Source: Cryptomeria japonica (lineage: Eukaryota > Streptophyta > Pinopsida > Cupressales > Cupressaceae). Taken from it: 64,000 bases of DNA. The stretch is taken from NCBI RefSeq assembly GCF_030272615.1, contig NC_081414.1:309441164-309505163 (forward strand), read 5' to 3'. Below the pieces are notes generated by a model that saw only the letters and a program-made list of their open reading frames with translations, searched no databases and was not told the origin of the DNA. A program made the translations under genes and the position numbers. Below, one piece after another: positions 24,301 through 36,200 of this stretch. Position 1 is the stretch's first letter; each line of letters starts with the position of its first letter.

Positions 24301-27300
24301 GTATTTTGATGATTTTTCAACAAGTAAATAATGAAGTACAAATACATGAACAAAGTACTGAAAATGAAGTTCATATACAGCCAAAACAAATTCGATTCAA
24401 GGTAGATTTATGAATATAAAATCAAATATTTGACCAGATGAAGATTTCCAATAATTTCAAGAAGATTACAATCAGGAATAATCCCAACCTGGATGCTGAA
24501 AGAATAACATAACCAGGAATGAAGCTGCGGCAAGATTCCAGCCCTCCAAGTGTTGCACGTGGGAAGGAAAGTGGCTGCCAGGTACAGCCGTACGGCTGCC
24601 AAGTACACCCAACTGGTTAGAAACCCCAAACCCCACGCTAAACTCTGTCAGAATTGTTGAACCTCCAGAAAGAATGTCGTACAATCTCCAAGATGCTAAT
24701 AGCTGCAAACAAATCCAAACCACTGTATTGGGGGCTACGTCCCAAACAGGCAAGGCATTGGGGTTGGCGCCCCAAATGCTGAAAAGCTCTTTCAGAGCCA
24801 AATCTCAAATCCAAGATGTAAAATGTGTAAAAGATAATAAGGATTAGGTCTAACTTCCTTATAACACCTTCCCACTTAGCTCAAACCCTAAAAGTGACGC
24901 AATGGGGCATTTAGGGTTAAAATGTTATATTTCTCATTTTAAGTTGCCAAGTGCATAGAAAATGACCTTTTTTTCAAATATAAAGAAATCCGTTCACCGA
25001 AAAGATCTAAGTCAAGAGAGAAATATTTAGAAAAGTCCAAGACCTTTCCAACGAGCTATTACACCAAGGGATACGCATCCAGATGAGGCCAAAATCCCCT
25101 TATTACTCCAAAATGGCTATAAACATAGCCTTATTTAAATAATTAAACACTAACTTAGGAAATATTTAAATATATTAAAAATATATCCCAAATAGCCGTA
25201 GAAGGCTCAAATGACTCCAAAAGTCTAAAATGGAACCTGCCACCTGTCTGTGACTGAAGTCGGAAATCATGGATCAACTGGCAGTCTCATCCCTAAAATC
25301 TAGGGATGCTCCTAGAAACTAGGAAACACACCCAAATCTCTTGAAACTGAAACCATCTAAAAGGTCATGAATAACCTCACGACTAGCAACTGTCACGACC
25401 TCCTAAAATTTAGGGATACACCCTAAAATCTAGGAACTGTTCCAAACTGCCTGTAAAGCCAATATCCAATCACTATATGCACTGAATGAGTCCCCATCAA
25501 CCTCTGCTAGCCTACGAGACTCCAATGATAGGCCAACTCCCTCTGATGTCCACTCTAGAAAGGGGACATGACAAGCCTCCCCTCTCGGAGTTGCTTGCCC
25601 ACAAGCAACTTAAACACCAATCCTCCACCATCCCAAATAATACGTAAGCAAATCATTGCATGTAACTGTTGCTCATCTCTGATATAAACAACATGCAATA
25701 CCCCGGTCTGGAATGGCTCCTCAAAACGCTGAAGCACCTGTGCTGTCAAATCAACACTGCCTGGGTCCCAGAGCGAAGCACAGCTCCCGCTGAATACCTC
25801 AAGTGAGCAATGGAAAACTATATCATCTCCATAGATCAAATATCCATAAATGCCAAGACCACTAGTGTGTCTGTGATCACCAACATGCACAACATCTGTC
25901 ATAATATCCAATGAATGCCAATCCATGGAAGACCCTCTGTGATCTAACCCCCTCTGACACAAGTGACACACAACTGCCACACACTGCTGCTGATGTGCCG
26001 AAAGATCTAATGCCAACTCACTAGACAATATATAATACTGACTAAAATCATCACTATCCAAGTTGGCATCTAAAAATATGTAATCACCAACCAGCAATGA
26101 AACAATCACCCTGTCTAGAGAATCAGGTGAAACTACCACATCAACTGGCTCAAAGTACTCACTAGGAGTAACATCACATAACTCATCCACGTCAGCTATC
26201 TGATGACAATCAACCTGTGGATCAACTTTCGTCCCACTCTGTTTGATAAACTGAGATGGATAGTGGGTAAACTCCAGCTCCATCCTCGTGATATTCCGAA
26301 CATACCGTCCAAGTGTCAACAACCACTATACACCCACGACTACATCTATACATCTAAAGTGAAGCGACCCATGTAGGATCCACGAAAGAAAGGTACTACA
26401 CATGTCTATACCATGATCCCACACAAACCACCTGTAGGACATAAACTGCTCCTGCTGCTCTCCTCTGATATAAGTGCCATATAATCTTAATATCTGGAAC
26501 AACATACTATAATCCCTATTAGATGCTGTATCAAATGAATCAACACTTGGATCCCAAATAAAACTAAATCCACATCCATCTGTCATGAAGAGACAATGAT
26601 AGTAAGAGGCATCCTTGATACCGTGTCTCTCTACAGCCACTGTGAAACCATAAATACCACCAATCTTCAATGTTGAAATGGACCCATCAATAAGACAATT
26701 TCCAACAAGCAAAGTGTGATGGAAACCTCTCCAAAACCTTTGATCAGTGGCTGCAACTTGCCCAATTTCTCCACAAGTTAGTATGTCTTCATTGGAGGAT
26801 GCCAAATAAATATATTGTTTAGCCATACACCAAATATAGTCTCTTACACGCTAATCTTCATAGCCCACTGTCACATCTAAGAAATCTGAGTCACCAATTA
26901 ATAAGTACATCGCTGCCCTATCATATGAAAGAGGTGACAAGTCCACAAATGAATAGTAGATGTTTTTGTTCTGCAACATGGATAAACCTTCAGTGGCTGG
27001 TCCACTATGAATGCCACCTAACAACTCATAAACTTCACACCTAGTCTTCCCAACTTGAATGTTCTCAATGCAAGGTTTCAAATTTGACTCATTAGATGAA
27101 GGAGAATTGTTGATCAAACTCAGAAAATCAAACTGATTTCTATTTCCATTCAATATATCTTCGCTGTCCTTTTCTTCCCTTGGAAGCAATAAAGATCTAA
27201 TGGATGATTCTCTTTGTATCCTTGCGTCATCTAACCGATTGTGACGCTCTTTGACTCTTTGGAGGTGGTGTCTTGCTTGGGCAGCAAGGGTTTTTGCTTA

Positions 27301-30300
27301 GGCAGCTCTATGTAACCAATCTTCGTTCAACTTTTGGCAATGTTTTATACCAGCTGCCCCAAAGTACACAAAATCAGACTTATGGTAGAGTTGTATTATT
27401 TGCATCAGCATAACCCATGCTTGTACCATAAGCACCCGCAGATGTAGAATGCAAATCTTTATTCTCTTCATGACCAAAGGCTGTCATATCTTGAGGAAGA
27501 GAAGTTACGTCACTGCTGTTATGGACTTCAGAATTATGATCATACCGTGGTGATAGATCTTTGGATTCACTACACACCATTAAATTTCGACTTTCCTCAT
27601 GGTCTTCCCAATTGAGAAGAGGAAGTAGTGTGACAAATGAATCCAAACTTACATTGTCCATTTCAACCTCATGTTCTTCATCAATTGCTGATTCAAAATC
27701 AGTCTTTGGACAATCTGAAAACTCATCAAACCTCTCATGAATGTCTTGTGTATTGCTTGAAGTTACAAACTCTTCCTTCACATCTTCCACCAAAAATGAT
27801 GGGACAGCGTTGTAACCAACCAAAGAGGCACCAATTGGATCCACGTCTCTCAAAATCTGACATGGACTTGAAAACATCAAGTCATCTTCAACTGGTACAC
27901 CAATGAATTGTGTGAAGGAAAGGTGGTCACATATCTTTTTAGGAAGAGAGCAATACTTATCATAGTTGTTCATAACTGTATCATTGAATGTCTTGGCAGG
28001 AGACCTTCTCCTTGTACTTGTTGAAGGAGTTGTACCCTTAGACTGTCTGGAACTCCTTGAAGGTGTTTGTTCAAATTCTTTCCTTGCTTGTTTATTTCTA
28101 AACAACTCTGTCATGATGTCCAATTTGATTTTCAACCAAACTAAACTCAAATCTGAATTAGAACTCTTGATCTTCACCCAACAGGCTGGCAAGATCAAAG
28201 CTCTGATACCACTGAAAGATCCCTGATGGATCTCTTTTACTAATCTGCTGTAATTTTTATTATTTTAAATTGATTTTTCCTGCTTATTAATATTTTCTTT
28301 CAGAAATAGACAGAAGTTGCAGAAGGGTTGGATTCTTTTTGTATTTTGATGATTTTTCAAAAAGTAAATAATGAAGTACAAGTACATGAACAAAGTACTG
28401 AAAATGAAGTTCATCGCAGATTTCTGAATATAGAATCAAATATTTGACCAGATGAAGATTTCCAATAATTTCAGGAATAATCCCAACCTAGATGCTGAAA
28501 GAATAACATAACCAGGAATGAAGCTGCGGCAAGATTCCAGCCCTCCAAGTGCTACACGTGAGAAGGAAAGTGGCTGCCAAGTACACCCAACTGGTTAGAA
28601 ACCCCAAACCCCACGCTGAACTCTGTCAGAATCACTGAACCTCCAGAAAGAATGCCGTACAATCTCCAAGATGCTAATAGCTGCAAACAAATCCAAACCA
28701 CTGTATTGGGGGCTACGTCCCAAACAGGCAAGGCATTGGGGTTGGTGTCCCAGATGCTAAAAAGCTCTTCCAGAGCCAAATCTCAAATCCAAGATGTAAA
28801 ATGTGTAAAAGATAATAAGAATTAGGTCTCAACTTCCTTATAACACCTTCCCACTTAGCTCGAACCCTAAAAGTGACTCAATGGGGCGTTTAGGGTTAAA
28901 ATGTTATATTTCTCATTTTAAGTTGCCAAGTGCATAGAAAATGACCTTTTTTTCAAATATAAAGAAATCCGTTCACTGAAAGGATCTGAGTCAAGAGAGA
29001 AATATTTAGAAAAGTCCAAGACCTTTCCAACAAGCTATTACACCAAGGGATACACATCCAGATGAGGCCAAAAACCCCTTATTACTCCAAAATGGCTATA
29101 AACATAGCCTTATTTAAATAATTAAATGCTAACTTAGGAAATATTTAAATATATTAAAAATATATCCCAAATAGTTGTAGAAGGCTCAAATGACTCCAAA
29201 AGCCTGAAACGGAACCTGCCACCTATCTGTGACTAAAGTCGGAAATCATGGATCAACTGGCAGTCTCATCCCTAAAATCTAGGGATGCTCCTAGAAACTA
29301 GGAAACACACCCAAAGCTCCTAAAACTGAAACCATCTAAAAGGTCATTAATAACTGGCAACTGTCACGACCTCCTAAAATTTAGGGATACCCCCTAAAAT
29401 CTAGGAACTATTCCAAATTGGCTCCAAACTGCCTGTAAAGCCAAAATCCAATCACTATATGCACTGAATGAGTCCCCATCAACCTCTGCTAGCCTACGAG
29501 ACTCCAATGATAGGCCAACTCCTCCGCCTCTGATGTCCACTCTAGAAAGGGGACATGACAAGGTTCAAGGTTGATGATGGCTGCATTGAAGACGAGAGAG
29601 TATGAGAATGGCTAAGGCTTAGAGGCACAATTTTCAACATGGTTAAACCATCACATATCTTCACCCGAGTAATAAAAAATTGGCATGTTTGCTTAAGTCT
29701 CTACCCATATAACAGAATTGGCAAAGTATAGCTAACAGGGTGCCCAACAATGAAAAGCAATCTTAAATAGAAAATGATAGCTAAGACAAGACCTGAGATT
29801 ATATACAATTCTAAGGCCGTGAATATGTGGTAATGTCCGATTAAAATAATTCTGCCTTCATTCATTTGACAACAATAAATTAGCAAAACAGAAGGGACAT
29901 TTATTATTTGAGAAGACTTCTTTATCATTGACAGTGGTTTTCATCATCACTTTATAGCAAAAATGTTTGATTCTAGATGTATGTTCTTATCAAAGGTGTT
30001 AGTTTTGGAAGAGTTTCATCTTCAGCAAGGTGTTGTTTCCAGTAAAAACTTGCAAAATCAGATTGTAAGATCTCAATTGTGCCTAAGGTTTCGGGGTTCC
30101 ATTCATCATCCTCCAACCCTTGGTTAATCTGTCACATCAAAATGGTTAAATTCAGTTGTCTTTATGACTGTGTTTATGGGCACATGTAAGTCCTTGAACA
30201 GTGTTGCACCTAAGTGGATTTTTCAAGGAAAAATTCTTGGTTCAAGGTCTTGACCTAATAAAGACAGAAAACTAAGGTAGGCTGATGTGTTTTTCCCTAA

Positions 30301-33194
30301 ATTAGAGCTGACGTGCTTAGCAAGTAAAACTATTTATGTATAAACAGCTGCAAACATTTTTCTCTTTCTCAGTTCGCAACAGATTCCCAGTTCAGCAGTG
30401 AATAGTAGGATGACAAACAAATGGCAAAATTTACAAAGAGAAGATCATTGGAACAATAGAGGGGCAAGGTTTTGGGCATAGTCCAGGGCATAAAATTAGA
30501 AAATTGAAGGGAAGAGATCTCATCATCAAATAGCAGAATACTAAGAGTAGGATTATTTCAAAGAACAGAAAGAGGTAAACTACAGCAGCAACAAAGAAGT
30601 GAAAAATAACTATGTCCCTGAAGGGGTGCCTATAAGTGACCTTTGCTCAGTTCAAACACTAAAGAAATGCACTTAGTATGGCTGTGCCACCAAGAAACTC
30701 TGCCAACACCTTAAGACACATAATATAAACACTTAAATAGAACTGAAAATCTAGAAGCATGCATCTGGCTTGCTTTTGCCATAGTTAAGTTGCTTAAGGA
30801 ACACATCCAACTAGCATTTGCTTGACAAGACGTTGAAAGTGTACACCTATCATATATTATCCCAGTTCAAACACCTAGTGGTAGGTTTTGTAGCTGCTTA
30901 TAGCAAGTTCCATAGTAGTTGTAACATGTTCTGTAGCTACATGTAGCAATTTGTTTTGCAGCAGTAAAGCTTCTGTCCGTAACATTCAATTCTGATGGCA
31001 AATGTTTGCCTATAGCATGTTTTAGCTTTGATATACTTAATAGAGAAATCCAAATTTATAGAATGTATTCTGGGCTGATTTGGATATACTAAAGGAACCT
31101 GGGACATGGCTGCAAGGTCAATCTGTTATTCATTTGATACACTATCCTTGTTTGTGTACCTAATTAGTTCGCTTCATTTTTTTTAAATAATACTCAACCA
31201 TGATAAATATTACCCATGGCCAATCTTAATAAATATAGATGCAAATTCTTTTTGTACATCCTTCCATGATACATGATATCCATATTTTCTCCATATACTA
31301 AATTCACCCTATTGTTCTAACAAATAATAGTATCAAATGTATTACAGAAAAAGAAAATTAACAATTGCATATTTAAAAATGATTTGAATATTCATAGATA
31401 CTCACAACCGATGTAAAGACATGTATCCATGAATACTGAAAAGAGGGTATACAATCATCAATAAATATTATTGTACAAGTTCTTGTTATTTCCAGAGTTT
31501 TTAACGAAAAAGAAATTCAGAGGTCAACCGCCAAAGTGAAACATGATTCTCAGTAAAGTATTTCACAAGCCTACAATGAACTATAGAATGAATCGAAATT
31601 TTGAAAGTAAACTTTGCAAGGGAAAAAAAATTTAAAAAGGCTCAGATATGCTTTAATTACCAGCATACTGGGGGCTTTTGATGGTCCATACAATTTTGCA
31701 AACATGCGCAGTACATTGAAGGTGTTATTTAAGACATCTTCCTGTCACTAGACAATTGCTAGTTTTAGTATATTTCCAATCCAAAATTATATCATCAAAA
31801 TCAGAACTAGACAATATCAATTCAGATTTTAAAAGAATGAAATTTTTCATGGAGAAAAACAAGTCTTATCATCCATAAAAAGATGAGATAGCTCCCAATA
31901 TTTCAGAAAATAACTTGGAGTCCAAATAGTACATATCACCAACCTCATAATCGTACCTGTGATATCAAATATCTGTAAGTTATTGATCAAATATAAATAA
32001 GTTATTGTTGAGTCTAATGAGACATTAATGATTACCATCTAATTTGAAGTTAAAAAATTGCAATTGTGGAGAACCAAGTAAAATAGTTTTCCTAATGATA
32101 AAAAACCAATTACAATAATACATAACAAATAGAATTTTCACCCTGCTTTAAGTGTAATGTCACTTTTCTCCCAAAGTAATTTACGTATTAACAGCAGATT
32201 TAATGGATTAAATATTAGAATTAAAATAACATACAAGATGTAATGCTATTAAAAGAGACATGAGTAACCAATGTAAAATACAACATGTGATAATTTAGTA
32301 AGAATTCCAAACTAAATAATTAACACAGTAAATTGACTAACGCATCCATATAATTTAATCAAATTAACATTAAAAACAAATATATAATATTCCCAATATA
32401 TTTTAGCATCAATGGTTTTCCATATTTATTTGAATCACAGCACTTGGAAAGGCCACTCTTATGCCTAGGAAGATTTCAATAATATTGAGCCTCACTGTGG
32501 CACACTTAGAAGACTTGTGTAAAAACATAGTATGTGCCTACTCACACAAAAAGGTGTGCCTGCATCGCACCATGCCAACTCGCACAAAATCTTGGCCAAG
32601 ACGAGGTTGGGTGTACTTTTGTAATGTCCCCTAATGGGACCCTCTTATATTCTGTCCTAGAATCACAATAGAAGGACATTCATGTCAAATAAAGCTTGGT
32701 CTGGAACCTACACTGTCATTAGGTTGTATTACATTATCAAGGGTATTGTCAACATTATATTATATTAAGATCATTATATTAACAACATTATACTATATCA
32801 TATTACAATTATATTCTATTGATAGTATTATATAATATTATTTTTATTATTAACGACATCTTATTACATTTATCTTATTGCATTTTTAATAGTACCATAT
32901 TATATTTATCTTATTAACCATATTTAATTATGATAACATTAACAATATTAATAAGTCCGTCTTTATTACTATTGTTAGTTGTGTTATTAATACTTATACT
33001 AAATTAATAATGCAGTGCCCTATATACTTATCACTGTCCCAATGACCATACTGTGTTGTTTCTAACAGTCCATTTGACTGCTGACTTTATCTTGTTGTAT
33101 TCCCTTGCTCTACGTGTGAGTCTCTATTATTGACTATTTCCTAAGAGTTCTTTTGGATTCTTTTCTATCTAATATTATTATTTTTCCTGATCAA

Positions 33195-33264
<70 letters not shown>

Positions 33265-36200
33265 TACCAAGTATATAAACATTAATTATCAATGGCTGGT
33301 AAAGGAGACAGATCTAACACATGTCAGATCTGGTCTGCCACTGTTTGCAGCCTATATTAATATTGTTATTAAACTCTGCATCAAAACATTATCGGGCTTC
33401 CATATTAAGCATGCATATTAAGCACATCCCCATGCATACCACCAAGAACAAAGATGTTACTGCCTGTAAATTAATAACAGTTCTGTTCTAATCTGATCAA
33501 ATGGTCCCATCTTAACATAATCGCTGCTCTATCAATATGGCCCTCCCTTGTAAACCAAAATGACTGATCTTAAGTAACCGCTACCTCTCACATATTAAAT
33601 ATTGCATATTATAATCGTTGGTCTCCAACATACTAATTGCGACTCTTCATAATATGCTAATGGCGTTTCTTCATGATTAAGAAGTCTTACTAATAGTTGT
33701 CTTTAATAACCCACTGCATTTGTTATCTCCACCTTAGCCAATTTCCTTGATGGATATTTATTTAGTCTATTCTATTAGTCTTCCTTATTGATTAGGAAAT
33801 CGGTAATATGTCTTTACTTGATCGATTCCAATATGCTTTGTTGACTTCTCGATATATGGATTACCTATTAATTCCTTATGATTGCAAGATATGTTGTTGA
33901 TCGAGCCAATTAGTTAACCTTCCTCCCAGCACAACTATAATGATAATTTGCATTGACTATTGTGATTGCTCTTAATAAATCTTTGTCTAACAATTCTTAA
34001 ATAATCTTTATATTTATCCGTTATGTATGTTAATTTTATTATTATTCTCATTATTATATATATAAATTATATATTTTTTTAATGTATATTTATTATTAAA
34101 TATATAAATTTTGTTTATGTAAACTATGTTTATAATCTAATATATAATTTATTTTTATGCTATAATATTAATTTTGTTTTTATTTGAATATTTCAATATT
34201 AGTAATAATTTATTAATTAAATAATAATATTTAATAAATAAATTTCAAATAATCATTCGATGGTAATTACTATATTAATTAATATTAATAATTACTTCGT
34301 TTAGGATATATATATATATATAATGATCGAGGGGACATGACAACTTTGTACCCCGAGTTGGACACTTTTGTGTGCCCCTCCCTAATGCCCATAGCCCACC
34401 AAACTACCTTTTACCTTGAGTGTTCTTGATACCCTTTCCAAGTCTCACATATTTATATAAGCCTTAAGGGTTGATTTTCAAACCATCACACCCTTTCACA
34501 AAGGTTTCCTTTAATTATAATTTAATAAACATAATTATTCCTCCCTTTTAAAAGAATTCTCATATATTCTTCATTTTATATCTCCATTTTAACCAAAGGA
34601 TCATATTATCCTTTATTTTTCTATCTCCATTTTAACATTAAGCATTGACAAATTATGTAACTCGGTCACTTCATAGTCATACAATATATATGCATTCTCA
34701 CGACTCATGGCATGCAAGCCATTAGGAGCATATCTTAATTTTAGATCTTTTCAAGTTGAAATATTTACATAAACAATAATAAGAATTGAATATTTGGCAT
34801 TCACATTAACCATACTTTTCCTCTTACAAGTGTTTACGACACACTATCAAAAGGGTAACTAGTAAACACATTCTATTGGAATCAGGAGCAACAATTGTGA
34901 AACTGAAAAATCAACATTAAAGAGAATCTAAACAACCTTTTCACAAGTAAAAGAAATTAAAACACATTAACAACTCAAATCAAGGAAAATGTTAGGAATC
35001 GCTCCAAAGAATGAATCATAACTATCAAACATATTCTCTAGAAGATTGGAAAGTTAAAGATAAAATATGACCCTTAGTATCTCCTAGGAGATAGAAGGAG
35101 GTGGTAAAGCTATATAATAAGTATTTTCCTCACATTAATACAATTAAAGATGGCTGTGTTAGCCTCTTAATTCTTCATCTATCTTTTTATAATGAATTTA
35201 ACATGTGGTATCAAATGCAACTTACAAACATGTAGAATCTATGAAGAGTTAGAATGGAGAAGAATGCACACTTTTAAATTTTATCTAGTTGCACAATCAA
35301 TTAGCTTTTTTAGTTGTTTCATAGAACTAGTTTTTCTTATTCTTGTTGCTATTACTTGAGCAATTTAGGAATTTGAAATGGAATTTTCTGAGAGGCAATG
35401 TGTCATGTCACCTTCTCAAGGTTGATGGCATTGATCACTTTTGGGGCCTCATTGTTGCACTATGTGGCAAATTTAGTGATACTTTATCAAGCCATCCTTA
35501 ATTCAATTTACCAAATTGTTGGTGTCCTTGTGTTTAAGCTAGTTCAATCCTTGTGTTTTACTCACATCATTTCAATCTTTGTATTGTAAGTTACTCAAAG
35601 TTGGAGATTGTGGCTTTACATGTGAATCCTTAATTCAATTTGCCAAATTGTTGGTGTCCTTATGTTTAAGCCTATTCAATCCTTGTGTTTTACTCACATC
35701 TTTTCAATCTCTATTTTAGCTAGAATGAGTGAGTGTCTCATAGCTATTAATATAAAAGCAGCATCTTGACTTCAACAAAAGTACTATTTTCCCTAGCCTA
35801 CCAACCAAAAATATGGGTTTTATTTTAAGTTTGCATTGCATGCTTAAAAACATACCTTCTATTTTGTTCATTGTGCTTAAAACACTCCAAAAAAACACAT
35901 GTAAATAGCAAGTGCATACTGTTGAAAACGGGCTTTTAAGATAGCTTTTTTGTTTAGAGCTTCCCCTTCTAATTCAAAGAGCAGTTCTACAGCAATATGT
36001 TTTGTCTTGTGTTGCACTAAAAGATGAAAATTAAAATGTTAACAATCCTCTCTGAAGTTGGTGACATGCATACCCTTCTTTTCCATTCAATTTGTTTATT
36101 CCGTTTGCTATCACAGCTTGTTTTCCCTTCCTCCATTTCTACAAAAATGTTTAACAAACACATAAACTTGGCACATGGCTTTTTCTAAATTTTATAATTT

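Larger units (their letters stand above)
24173..29560 (-). mobile_element. Complete non-autonomous LTR retrotransposon with an unknown ORF
   Basis: Two direct repeats of about 1.35-1.40 kb (24173-25573 and 28213-29560) start TGAAAGATCCCTGATGG and end GGGGACATGACA on the plus strand. By eye they differ only at scattered bases and a few indels. On the minus strand the right copy is the 5' LTR: next to it is TGGTATCAGAGC (28211-28200), the usual site complementary to initiator tRNA-Met. A purine tract (25588-25575) precedes the 3' LTR. The flanks AGGTG (24168-24172) and AGGTT (29561-29565) match in 4 of 5 bases. The 2.6-kb interior has no gag, protease, reverse transcriptase or integrase motif, so movement would depend on proteins from another element. 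It lies in the large host intron. Confidence 0.85.

Noticed and set aside
27637-28226. Plus-strand open frames in the 24-29.5 kb element
   Set aside because: They are antisense to the long unknown ORF, whose orientation is fixed by the primer-binding site.
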